From Sphagnum compactum (lineage: Eukaryota; Bryophyta; Sphagnopsida; Sphagnales), in contig OZ234501.1 of the NCBI GenBank assembly GCA_965153455.1, forward strand, positions 1,550,001 through 1,614,000: a stretch of DNA of 64,000 bases, written 5' to 3'. The position numbers and the translations under genes are program-made. This document shows, piece after piece, positions 13,101-25,047 of the stretch (positions within the stretch are counted from its first letter, which is position 1; each line of letters begins with the position of its first letter). Under the pieces are notes generated by a model. It was not told the DNA's origin, made no database searches, and worked only from the letters and a program-made list of their open reading frames with translations.

Positions 13101-16100
13101 ATGGATGAAACCCAACAAAATTGATGTCGAGTTCCATGCTGGTAACCTTTCTTGTAAACAATATGTTGCACATGTATGTATGTAGACCTTAGGATAATGG
13201 GTGACATGTAAATGCTTGATTGAAAAATGTAAGCTCCTTTCCATCCCCACGAATCTTTTATCTACCTCCATTATTAAGTAGGAGGAACCCTAAACCCGTC
13301 CACTTACAAAGGTGGCAACTTTACCTATTGTTATTAGAATAGTGGTGGCTCACACTGGCTCTTTCAAATCCTTGATTTATTGGGTCAAAGAACGCCCACT
13401 TTATTTTTACCCATTCACCTTTTTTATTTAACATTAAACATTTAACATAACCCATCGTATATATGTTTAAATTTGTAAAAATCAACAACTAAACTTTTCA
13501 TTTAACAAAGATATTATTAAGCCTCTTCCCATCTCTTGGTTTTTTAATAAATCAAATTTTGGTGTGTTTAAACATTCCATACAAGGTAAAGTTTAAGCCA
13601 CATTTGGTGCACCCCTCGGTTTTTCAAGCGGTGTCGATGGTAAAGAACTTCCTTCATCTTTAATTTTGTAACAAGATGTGAACATAGAGTGCATTCCCTA
13701 ACCCCCAACAAGAGTTTCAGGATGGGACTAGAATGAGCTTTTCAAGTCTAACTCAAGGACATGTCAAATTACACAAACCAAATGTAAGTAGGTAGTCAGT
13801 GTATTTTGGAGCCAATTTGGACATAAACAAATCACCGGGTATTTTTTATTCATTAAATTTGTCATGGCCAAAACTTGAAAAGAAGCATACCGTTCCTTCC
13901 TATAATATATTATGTAGTTCCCTATGAGGTTTACATCTAAATGTTAGGTGCAATCACAATATAATGAGCCACCAACAAATGAAATTATAGTTTTTTTTTT
14001 CACATTTAAAAATGATAAATCAAGTCCACGTTGAAAATGTTTGGTATACTTCTAGAAATTTGTCTTATGTATTAATGGAACATTTGGTTGAATTTGAGAT
14101 GAATTCAATAATTATAGGGTATCAAAGAGCTCTAAAAACGATGTAATAGAAGTTTTCATATTTTAAAATATTATTAAAAGTACTTTAAACAATTTGAAAA
14201 TTATCTATTTATGAGAAGCAATTTATATATACAATTACATAATAAATTGCACCACTTGATTGGATCATATATATTTATTTTACTTGTAAATAATGATCAT
14301 AATAATATTTTCTTCCACAATTCGATCTTCGTTATGTCGTGAATAGTAAACAATGAAGGAATGTTTTAGAAGTTTCCAAAAATATTTTTGGAGATTTTTA
14401 TAAATTTCTAGGAAGATCCTTGAGAATACGTTTGGAAGTTTATAGAAAATTTTAAAAGTTTATAAAAAGGTCCTTTAAATTTATTTGTAGCAAAACCTTT
14501 TTGAAGACGTGATTAGTGGAAGTTTCTAGAAGGTTATTTGGTAGAAACTCATAGAAGGTTTAATTGATGGAACTTTTAAAAAGGTTAACGATGTTATAAA
14601 AGGTTCCATTGGATAATATAAGAAGGGTTCAAGGCACATCGCCTGTCAATTTGTTAACAAAAGTTGTGCCTTTTGTATCCCTTCTCCATATCTCGCCTAA
14701 TTTGTATTATGTCTCGTTCAAATAATAAAATTATTTAATTTTTGTTCATTATCAAATTGTGAGTTTGTCAAGCTGATATGTTTTTTTCCAAGTTGTGTCC
14801 TTGCCTTGTCTTTGATATTATGTCATGTCATTTGATTGGCCCGCCCATTGTTTTCACACAAACCACCAAAGAGGTTGTGATTGCATCATACCATCTTCCC
14901 AAAATTTTCAAATTTAACAAGTTATGATTTTTTTCATTTTGTTTCCAAATTCAAAACTAGTATGGAAAAAAATGTAGCCGTTGAAAAAGGTCTTCCAATG
15001 ATGTATCCAACTCTTTAATTGGGAATGATTTGACCTTTCAAATTGTGATTTGTGACCGAGGATCATTTTGGCAACTTGATTACTAGCCAATTTTAAATGA
15101 CCATTATATAACAATTGCTACATATCTATTTTGAAACGTGTCACACTTCATTGTAGTATTGTCTAACACATTTGTAGTTGTTTAATGGGGGTTTGATTTG
15201 GACAAAGTTTGGTTCTTCAAACTTTTGACCAAAGATTTAAAACACCATTGGACTTCCAATTCCCCGAGTGGGAATGTTGGGGCTTCATCCTTTGCACTTT
15301 CATACATGGGTGCGAGTGCATTTGAATCAAGGGATGCCTTTACCTCATTCTTTTAACTCATTTCCCTTTTCTTGTCGGAGCGTGGGTTGTGATTCAAAGG
15401 TTAAAGTGGCAAAAAAATTTGTGGGTTTAACAAAAATTACGTAGTAGTTCATCTTGGCTGGTGGTTTTTAATGTTTGTATAGTTGATGGCATTGTGATCC
15501 TTTGCTTTGCAAATCACACCTGTCAAAGAAGTAGTCAAGCTTTAGATGAACATCCCCTATCTTGCTTTTTTTTGTTGAAAAAGTTTTCAAAAAAATAGAG
15601 TTAGAGGATGAAAAAACCTCTTTGTTACAATCTCCTCAATGGTGTTTTACTCTTCATAGAGGGATGCAAAAAAGGATCTCCACATGTTACCCATAACTTG
15701 TTTCACCACCTTTGTTGCTTTCTTCGGTTTCCCTTCATGCGTTTTTATTTCTTTCCCACTTTATATTTTGTGGACTTCTGCCATATATTTACCTTTTTGT
15801 TTTTTGTTAGCTTTGAAACTCTTATTTTCTTTCTTTTTATTATGGGGTTTTTTGTTATTCAGATTTTCTTCACATGTAACCCGATCGATCTATAATGAAT
15901 GGCTCTGAAGGTGCCTGGTCATGATTCATATTTGAATGACTATGAGTATGTTTCGATAAAAGTTTTTCATATTATGTTTATAGCGACCATAACGTAAGAA
16001 ATATCATGAAATTGAACCCGTGGGCCTAAAATTTCGTGTTCGACATCTTTTGAAACGAATCCAATGCTCGGAAACATAACATGCAAGAATTACTACGTGG

Positions 16101-18318
16101 TCAATATCCGTATGCAATCAATGTGGAAGATCTCACACAAAACCATATTTTCCCATTCCGAGCGCACGTTGCGAGAAAAATGTGTAAGAGATTTTCTCAC
16201 GTGTCCTTCACCGTGGTAGGTCTCACGTGAAAGGAAATAATTCGACAACCAAACTCTGATGAAAGTTTGACCATCCACACACAGTCCTAAGGCTCGCTCG
16301 CACCGACCTCGTTCGCCACAGGTCGTGAAACTTCCGCCATCAATTCAGCATGCAAAATGACGATCAAATATCACACACATACACAGTTACGGAAATGGTT
16401 TCATCCGGGCTATTAACCTCTCCTATCGATACATACACAGCTACGAAAGTCGTTTCATCCTTGCTAATCACCTCTCCTATTAAATGGATGCGATGCCTCC
16501 CAGGTTCAATTTGTTTTCTGCAACAAGCCAATTTGATTGGCCAATCGCTCAGAAGGAAGTGAAGCAACGGAAGCTCCCTAAAATAGAAGGTTTTATTTTG
16601 AGTTCCTCCCCTTTGGCTCACCTGCACGTGTGAAAGGAGTACTACATGTGCCATAACAAATGGGTTACATGTGGGGTGCTATGGAGAACATGTTGGGGGA
16701 ATACATTGAGAACTTTGACAATAGATTGAAGACATGATGGTAACTTATTGGGAACTTAAAAGGAACAAGGGAAAACCGAAAAGTATCCTCTTCTAAATCC
16801 CCGCCCCCAAACTGAAAAATGCAAGGCACCTTTGGCGTGTGCTCGGGCCTTCCCATTGGCTGCAGGAAATTTCTCCTCCCAAAAGAGTTCATCACCATTT
16901 TTGGCCCGACCTTTACCCCCCACAAGTATAACTTTTTTTTTTGTTGAATTTGATTGGCCCATGTCTAAAAGTTGAAACCCTGAGGCTTCCCAAAAATTTG
17001 AAGATTCTATGGACAGATGGAGTGCCTCCCCCTTTCGCCCACCTATATATGTGAGAAGGGGAGGACTTTGAGCAAAACATATGGGATTAAAGCAGGGTGC
17101 AATTGAGAAAACCCATGGGGAACGCATTGGCAACCTACTGGAACAAATGAAAAAACACAAATTTTTTTTTGCCCCCCCCCCTAAAAACCCTTAAACCTCA
17201 AAAAACTATTTTTTTGCTGTGTATTTTTTCTTTTTATTCTGTATGGTCAATTTTTAGATTTTAGGGGTGTAAGTTTTCAAATAAAACGTAGTTTCTTTGC
17301 CTTCTTTTTCTTCTTACAAATTTTGTTATCAATCTCATTTGTTTATGTTTTTTTTTTTACAACCTTTTTTTTGGGTATTTGTAACCTTTGACAACCTTAT
17401 TTTTGTTTTTTGTATTTTTAGGTTTCTTTTTTTCTTTTATTTTGGTTTTTCAAATATGTAACTGGATCGATAATACTTATAAAATTTTGTACATGTAGTT
17501 ACGATAATTCCTTTGAGCTATGCTTCAAATTGTGATTGCACATAACCGCATCCCTTGTTTTTATTTGTCTTTCGCAGGGGAGCCAACGAGCATTTCGATT
17601 GCGACACGAACGAACCGCATTCAATGATTAACCTAGATTGCAAGATCATTTGCGTGACTCCTACGTCCTATTCCTTCTTCCTAACCTCGAGCATGTAGTG
17701 TTTATGAGCAAATTTTAGCAATGTTTGTGTTGATATTTTTCGAAATAATCTAACGACCAAAAACCTTGGATGCAAGATTTACATCGTGCCGGAGATATCA
17801 TTGTAATCAAAATGGATGATCTCACGTAAAACATTTTCTACCAACCGCAGCTGAAAGAAAATGTGCATGAAATTTTGGGCTTGTCATTCACAATATCAAG
17901 ATCTCACATCAAAGGAAGTAAATAAGTTCTGAAAATCCTATGATCTCGAACGTGTCATTATAGGTGGGCCAAGATTTTTTGCCTAAAATGAAACAGGCTT
18001 CAAGGTAACTCAATGCAATATAAAAGATTGCATACGGTGGTCGACCCATTGAATCATTCACGTAAAGGTTATTTTGACAAAGAGTTGACATATACTTGAA
18101 TCACACAGCCCTTGTTCCTTCCGTGCTCAATTCTCAAACTCATGTGCCTGCAAAGGTGCGTAATTAGTTTTTTTGTTATCATCAATCCTTTTGATGGCAC
18201 TAGGTTGATCATTGATTGTAGTTGGTTTTTTATCGGCGTTTATGATCTTGCAAGAGGCATCAGTTTTCTGTCCATTTGTTTCAAAATATTTTCTGTCTTA
18301 TAATCGTATTTTTTGCAG
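10150..18318. other. Long AT-rich intergenic region
   Basis: About 8 kb without a recognisable gene; short ORFs show no coding character. Noted inside: AGAGCATCTCCAACAATGC near 11003, a motif resembling PIF/Harbinger-type termini common in plant intergenic DNA; a GC-rich island at 12640-12945 with repeated GAAGCCGSMCGTGAAGCC and GGACGGACAGTRGCCAC motifs; two tandem roughly 54-bp copies at about 16373-16483 built on ACATACACAG..ACG; a diverged direct duplication of about 220 bp at roughly 16538-16760 and 16950-17160; and a homopolymeric C-run near 17171. Confidence 0.45.
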
Positions 18319-18774
18319 ATGGGAGAACCCGAAGCCACCAACCTGATGGACATGCCCTCAAATGTTCGAACTAACATCCTCAAGTTTTTATGGGCCGGGG
18401 AATACGATGCATGGGAATATGAGGAGAATGGTCGCGTTTTAACCGTCGACTTGCATAAGTTGCTTTCCCCTGTCACTAATGAGAGCGAAAAGCAAATGAC
18501 AGACATTCTGGCCCATGTTGAGCTCGGGGTGGTTGACCATCTCGTCATCCTGGCATACGTAGAATCCACAGAAAGAGATCGGTTAAGCAGACGTTGTTAC
18601 ACATTGTATTACCCCCTAGAGGTAGAATGGTTCCCAGAACTTGATAATCTGGTCCGCAATCCGCCTCCGAACATGCTCGTCAATATTAAAACGCATGGTG
18701 ACGACATCCCTGTGGTGCATCCTGACGACATATATGGAACGCCTGGTGACGACATTGATGACAAGAAGGAATAG
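18319..18774 (+). CDS. Hypothetical protein, 151 aa, possibly the last exon of a longer gene
   Basis: I do not recognise this protein. The ORF opens with ATGGGAGAACCC directly after TTTTTTGCAG, a good 3' splice site, so the ATG may be the first codon of a coding exon preceded by an untranslated exon, or internal to a longer protein. The N-terminus (LMDMPSNVRTNILKFLWAG) is amphipathic and looks a little like the start of an F-box, but the resemblance is too weak for a call. The body is acidic and hydrophilic, with no membrane helix, and the last 30 residues are Asp-rich with repeated GDDI (HGDDIPVV, PGDDIDDKKE). Codon use and a 456-nt open frame in AT-rich surroundings suggest a real coding exon. 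No neighbour informs its role. Confidence 0.5.
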   Translation: MGEPEATNLMDMPSNVRTNILKFLWAGEYDAWEYEENGRVLTVDLHKLLSPVTNESEKQMTDILAHVELGVVDHLVILAYVESTERDRLSRRCYTLYYPLEVEWFPELDNLVRNPPPNMLVNIKTHGDDIPVVHPDDIYGTPGDDIDDKKE

Positions 18775-20919
18775 ATTTGTCATCATAATAGTAATCATTC
18801 ATTTTTGTCGGCATTACGAAAAAAAATGCTTGTGATAGTTTTAAGTGTGATGTGGATATTTGATGTAAAAGCAATGACAGCTCAAAAGATACTAATTGTT
18901 CATTGTTGCAAGCAGCATGAAAAAAATACTTCTGATGGCTTCGAAGTTAATGTTTTTTTTCCCCTCCTTCATTTGACATGTGGAAAGGTTAACTTTTATA
19001 AATTACTTCTTACTGGTTAAGGGGGCAAGGTGAGTTGTTTTACAGGTTTAGTTTGATTGTTCACGAGAAGAGGGTGCGCCTTTATTTATGTATTTTAATT
19101 TTTTTTACTGTTGAACGGGAGGGGTGCAGGTTAATGTTTTTCTTCCTCCTTCATTTGACATGTGCAAGGAGGAGGGGAAGAAGGGAGGAGGTTTATATAT
19201 TTTTCAAAAAAAAAATTTCATTGTTTGTCAACCTTTTTTTTTCTTAAAAAAACTTTGTTTTTCATTGTTTAACTTTTGTTTGCCAACTTGTTTTTCGTCG
19301 ACATTCTCACGTTTTTCGAATGCCATCTTGTTGATTTCATGTGTGGACTCTCTCCGTCTCACTATAAACTGAGGTCGTCGTCTTGCTGCCATCACCAGTA
19401 TGTATGATTTGTTCAATCCATATCAATTTACACCTTCATGGGCACCCCTCCTGAGTTGCAAAAAGCTTGAAGGCAAGGTCCTCGTGCAACCTTTTTGTTG
19501 CGCATAGCAGACAAAAGGCTGGCATCAACTCGAGCAGGCATTGAAAGATGCCATATATGACCTTCATCTTCAATTCAGTCAGTAGTTTAGGGGAAATAAA
19601 CTTGACGATGATGTAACACAATTGAAAGACAACAAACACTGAAACTTCGGTTCTGCAACACTTCTGCAAGGTCAGCAGTCGGTGTCAAGAGGGTACCATC
19701 AATTCTGCCTGAAATTCATTAGCAATTGCCTTATAGCTTCCGTAGCCTCCTCTCGAGAGGGCACCCTTCTCAGCTTTGAAAAAACCTCCCCCTTCACAAT
19801 ATCTTCTAAGCAGAAGTCGTAATTCAGTTCTGGTCCTTTGAGAAAACCAATAACCCAATTCTGATTCCAAATGCATACTTTTGCATGGCTAGTAGGTTTA
19901 AATCCTCTCAAACACTCTTTTAAAACCTGCTCTGTATGTCTGCAGACTTCTGAGCTAATGGAGGAGATTCACCATTCACATGTTTGTACTGTGAAATCTA
20001 TTGATGTGGTTTACAAGAGCAATGTCAGTTGGGGGATATGTCAACCAAACATGTTCTCAAAGACTTGTCTGTTCCTAGGGTAGCATGATAGGGCTTTTAA
20101 CTGTCTTGTCTTACGTGAGGGACAAGAGCTTGATCTAGACAAACCTTTAATTAGTGGAGGTAGGCTTGAGGGCTCAAAACGCAATCAAAAATTTCAGAAC
20201 GCCACGTGGGATAATTCGAGTATGTGATGAGCAGGTATGTTGCTCAGAGAAGAGCACACTGTCAAAACAGAAAAAAGGCACAAATAGAGACTTTAGCAAT
20301 GTCCTGATCTGAAACCCATGAATTTGTCTTTCTACCTGCAGTTGTTGTTATGAAGGCAAGAGCTGCAGAGATTGAGAGTACACCAATGTTCCCATTGTCC
20401 ATGCACTCTCATTTGATCCTGAGGCAGCTGACAGCTTTGCCAATGTCGCATCTGGTCCATCTTCCTCCTGCATAACCAAGCTCCCTAGCATCAATTCCAC
20501 AATCATGAAACCACAATCCTGCTGAGCTCAAGAAGGGTATGTAAAAGAGGAGCAGTATGTACCTTGGAGGAGATTCCGGAGGAAACTGCGAGAGACCTTA
20601 ATTTGCCATAATGCTGACATGCTATCTTAAGCAAACCCCAAAGGAGCCGCATTGAGTCTTGTGGTGAGCATGAGGAGATGCAGTCATCAATGGCCAAAAG
20701 TTAGGAAAATCAACGTAAATAATGCAAGATTTAGATTTGGTTTTCAGTTTGTAGCCAAAAGTATAGAAGGATGATTAAACATTTGTGTAAATATCTATTT
20801 TATACCCAGATTTGGCTAAATATTCCTTAGGATGATTGCCACTTTGCCTACATCCAAAAAACAATTCCTTACAAAAACACCAAGTTATTGTTACCCAAGT
20901 TTTATTCATGCAGGATATC
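18775..20919. other. Intergenic; dispersed repeats and possible minus-strand exons
   Basis: At 18945-19010 and 19125-19200 two direct copies of a repeat contain CTTCATTTGACATGTG; the same family occurs inverted at 54-58 kb. On the minus strand at about 19700-19905 an open frame reads GPELNYDFCLEDIVKGEVF followed by SREEATEAIRQLLMNFRQ, and at about 20350-20510 another reads MLGSLVMQEEDGPDATLAK. Both look protein-like and could be exons of a decayed gene, but I recognise no family. A repeat with TTTGTAGCCA and TGGCTAAATATTCCTT lies at about 20745-20880 and recurs near 33400 and 42030. Confidence 0.35.
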
Positions 20920-21316
20920 GGCCACAGTGAACCAGCAACCACCAGTGCACCATGAAGGATGAATCATGGTAAGTGGTCGAGAAACAGTTTTATGTTGGCT
21001 TGCAATTCCCAAGCTAACCATGGTGGTTAGCTCAGTTGTTTTTTTTTTAAACCTATCTACTAACAACCCACAAGCAGGTTGTTAGTAGGTAGGTAGTAAA
21101 AGCAGCCTTGAAATATGTTAAAACCATTTACTTACCTAGTAGTTACCTATTTTCCTACCTACCTACCTATGTGTGAGACCTATTTCCTACAGAAAATTGG
21201 TTACTAAGGTGAAACCAAATATTCACCTGAGTTGAGGTGGATGAGGTTCATCCACAACTGAGTAAGAATGGGCATCCAGTGGATGATATATTGGTGGGTG
21301 CTGGTTCATCGTGGCC
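20920..21316 (+). mobile_element. Non-autonomous TIR element (MITE-like), copy 1, 397 bp
   Basis: The left end reads GGCCACAGTGAACCAGCAAC and the complement of the right end reads GGCCACGATGAACCAGCACC. These are inverted termini of about 25 bp with two mismatches. A second, inverted copy of the whole segment lies at 30796-31179. The interior has a hairpin with arms CTACTAACAACC and GGTTGTTAGTAG (about 21057-21092) and CCTACC-type short repeats. There is no coding capacity and no clear target duplication, so the superfamily is unassigned. Confidence 0.7.
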
Positions 21317-22073
21317 GTGCTTTTTGTTATGGTTTGTTGGATGATAAATATATATTGGTCTACAAGTATAAGCCCCAAATTTGTGCTACAAGCCTAATGT
21401 GAGAAAGACCTAGATTAGTGGTGGTATTGCCTTAACCAAGAGCTGACAGAGTGGTCGGTAGTGTAGGTAATGCAAAAGCTGAAAGCAAAAGATAGTTTAA
21501 GTAAAGAGCTGATGAATGCTATTCAAAATTTGCAGTTGCAACTTACTTACTGCTTTATGTCTCTGCCCCTTTTTGGGTCTTACTTTCAAACATAGAACTA
21601 ACTAGTTAGTTCATAAAGGACTTCCAAAAATAGCCAAAAAACCAATTGGTTTGGCCTTCCGATGCTACTAGTAGTAGCCTCCATAGGGTTTGGGGTAGAA
21701 ATGCCTTACATGGTGCCACATTTGCAACATTTGTTTAGGGTTTTTGGTGAGGGGTTTTCAGGGTTTAGTTAGGGCTATCTCTTCTGAGATTTCCCCTCAT
21801 TTTCTGTGCTTTTTTTCTAGCATGGGCATGGCTTCCAAGATGGGCAACATGAAGGGGAATTTGTTTTTTAAAGTGGGTTTTGTATTTCGAACATGGAAGG
21901 CTAGAAAGAAGAAGGGCCCTGAAATTAAATGTGCAAGAGAAAAATAATGGCATTTTGGGAATATGACCTACGTGTTTTGTAATTATCTTTGTCATGGTTG
22001 CCATTCTTTTGTCAAAAAAGTTAACCAACTATTTTCTTAAATCCTGATGAATAAATACATATCCATTTTAGAA
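21317..22073. other. Spacer before the satellite
   Basis: No gene recognised. AT-rich sequence with short direct TTTAGTTAGGGT-like motifs; the 67-codon ORF at 21744 has no recognisable content. Confidence 0.3.
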
Positions 22074-24895
22074 GCTCGTACAGACCAATCAATCGTGATC
22101 CGGCTCCTACAGACCAATCGATCGTGATCCGGCTCCTACAGACCAATCGATCGGGATCGATCGATCGATCGGGATCGATCGATCGGTCTGTAGTGCCATA
22201 AAGCTCAGCCCGGCCCGAGGCATCCACCAATGCTCCAACCAAGGCATTGGTGCTCTCAACAATGACACGAAAGGATCTTGCACAATCAACAGATTGGGGG
22301 TGGACGCCTCGAGAATGCTGATCCGGCTCCTACAGACAAATCGATCGGGATCGATCGATCGGTCTGTAGTGCCATAAAGCTCAGCCCGGCCCGAGGCATC
22401 CACCAATGCTCCAAACAAGGCAGTGGTGCTCTCAACAATGACACGAAAGGATCTTGCACAATCAACAGATTGGGGGTGGACGCCTCGAGAATGCTGATCC
22501 GGCTCCTACAGACCAATCGATCGGGATCGATCGATCGGTCTGTAGTGCCATAAAGCTCAGCCCTTCCCGAGGCATCCACCAATGCTCCAAACAAGGCAGT
22601 GGTGCTCTCAACAACGACACGAAAGGATCTTGCACAATCAACAGATTGGGGGTGGATGCCTCGAGAATGCTGATCCGGCTCCTACAGACCAATCGATCGG
22701 GATCGATCGATCGGTCTGTAGTGCCATAAAGCTCAGCCCTTCCCGAGGCATCCACCAATGCTCCAAACAAGGCAGTGGTGCTCTCAACAACGACACGAAA
22801 GGATCTTGCACAATCAACAGATTGGGGGTGGATGCCTCGAGAATGCTGATCCGGCTCCTACAGACCAATCAATCGGGATCGATCGATCGGTCTGTAGTGC
22901 CATAAAGCTCAGCCCTTCCCGAGGCATCCACCAATGCTCCAACCAAGGCATTGGTGCTCTCAACAACGACACGAAAGGATCTTGCACAATCAACAGATTG
23001 GGGGTGGACGCCTCGAGAATGCTGATCCGGCTCCTACAGACAAATCGATCGGGATCGATCGATCGGTCTGTAGTGCCATAAAGCTCAGCCTGGCCCGAGG
23101 CGTCCACCAATGCTCCAAACAAGGCAGTGGTGCTCTCAACAACGACACGAAAGGATCTTGCACAATCAACAAATTGGGGGTGGACGCCTCGAGAATGCTG
23201 ATCCGGCTCCTACAGACCAATCGATCGGGATCGATCGATCGGTCTGTAGTGCCATAAAGCTCAGCTCGGCCCGAGGCATCCACCAATGCTCCAACCAAGG
23301 CATTGGTGCTCTCAACAATGACACGAAAGGATCTTGCACAATCAACAGATTGGGGGTGGACGCCTCGAGAATGCTGATCCGGCTCCTACAGACAAATCGA
23401 TCGGGATCGATCGATCGGTCTGTAGTGCCATAAAGCTCAGCCCGGCCCGAGGCATCCACCAATGCTCCAAACAAGGCAGTGGTGCTCTCAACAATGACAC
23501 GAAAGGATCTTGCACAATCAACAAATTGGGGGTGGAGGCCTCGAGAATGCTGATCCGGCTCCTACAGACCAATCGATCGGGATCGATCGATCGGTCTGTA
23601 GTGCCATAAAGCTCAGCCCTTCCCGAGGCATCCACCAATGCTCCAAACAAGGCAGTGGTGCTCTCAACAACGACACGAAAGGATCTTGCACAATCAACAG
23701 ATTGGGGGTGGACGCCTCGAGAATGCTGATCCGGCTCCTACAGACCAATCGATCGGGATCGATCGATCGGTCTGTAGTGCCATAAAGCTCAGCCCTTCCC
23801 GAGGCAGCCACCAATGCTCCAAACAAGGCAGTGGTGCTCTCAACAACGACACGAAAGGATCTTGCACAATCAACAGATTGGGGGTGGATGCCTCGAGAAT
23901 GCTGATCCGGCTCCTACAGACCAATCGATCGGGATCGATCGATCGATCGGGATCGATCGATCGGTCTGTAGTGCCATAAAGCTCAGCCCTTCCCGAGGCA
24001 TCCACCAATGCTCCAACCAAGGCATTGGTGCTCTCAACGACACGAAAGGATCTTGCACAATCAACAGATTGGGGGTGGACGCCTCGAGAATGCTGATCCG
24101 GCTCCTACAGACAAATCGATCGGGATCAATCGATCGGTCTGTAGTGCCATAAAGCTCAGCCTGGCCCGAGGCATCCACCAATGCTCCAAACAAGGCAGTG
24201 GTGCTCTCAACAATGACACGAAAGGATCTTGCACAATCAACAAATTGGGGGTGGACGCCTCGAGAATGCTGATCCAGCTCCTACAGACCAATCGATCGGG
24301 ATCGATCGATCGGTCTGTAGTGCCATAAAGCTCAGCTCTTCCCGAGGCATCCACCAATGCTCCAAACAAGGCAGTGGTGCTCTCAACAACGACACGAAAG
24401 GATCTTGCACAATCAACAGATTGGGGGTGGACGCCTCGAGAATGCTGATCCGGCTCCTACAGACAAATCGATCGGGATCGATCGATCGGTCTGTAGTGCC
24501 ATAAAGCTCAGCCCTTCCCGAGGCATCCACCAATGCTCCAACCAAGGCATTGGTGCTCTCAACAACGACACGAAAGGATCTTGCACAATCAATAGATTGG
24601 GGGTGGACGCCTCGAGAATGCTGATCCGGCTCCTACAGACCAATCGATCGGGATCGATCGATCGGTCTGTGGTGCCATCAAGCTCAGCCCTTCCCGAGGC
24701 ATCCACCAATGCTCCAAACAAGGCAGTGGTGCTCTCAACAACGACACGAAAGGATCTTGCACAATCAACAGATTGGGGGTGGACGCCTCGAGAATGCTGA
24801 TCCGGCTCCTACAGACCAATCGATCGGGATCGATTGATCGGTCTGTAGTGCCATAAAGCTCAGCCCGGCCCGAGGCATCCACCAATGCTCCAAAC
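22074..24895. repeat. Satellite array of 176-bp monomers with a six-monomer higher-order repeat
   Basis: Taking GATCCGGCTCCTACAGA as the monomer start, units begin at 22126, 22320, 22496, 22672, 22848, 23024, 23200, 23376, 23552, 23728, 23904, 24095, 24271, 24447, 24623 and 24799 (last one partial, ending inside the GCTCCAAAC motif). All are 176 bp except the first (194, an 18-bp GATCGATC-type insertion) and the eleventh (191, the same insertion plus a 3-bp loss). Two 29-bp stubs precede the array at 22074-22125. Each monomer carries a near-perfect dyad CTACAGACC...GGTCTGTAG around GATCGATC repeats. Diagnostic variants (CCGGCCCG/CTTCCCG/CTGGCCCG, ACCAATCG/ACAAATCG, AACCAAGGCATT/AAACAAGGCAGT) recur with a six-unit period. 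Because 176 is not a multiple of 3 and stop codons are scarce, long ORFs appear in many frames on both strands; they are not genes. Confidence 0.95.
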
Positions 24896-25047
24896 ACATA
24901 ATTCATTGATATAAGTATCAACTGAGAGCGCATGACATTCCAAAATGACTGATTTGCAGAGAGAAAAAGACCCGTTGTTTTCTTTGCTTTTGTTTTGAAG
25001 CATAAAGAGGGTAGGGTGATCTCAAGCTGCAGATAGATACCACATAC
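24896..25047. other. Right border of the satellite
   Basis: Unique sequence between the array and the nearest minus-strand exon. It should hold intron or truncated 3' sequence of the Ig-like gene; nothing else can be assigned. Confidence 0.3.

Noticed and set aside
22074-24895. Resemblance to a CRISPR array
   Set aside because: The whole 176-bp unit is repeated, with no unique spacers, in a eukaryotic context.
22107-24933. About thirty ORFs of 90-147 codons on both strands in the satellite
   Set aside because: They repeat every 176 bp in rotating frames because the monomer is poor in stop codons. Variants between monomers show no bias toward synonymous change.
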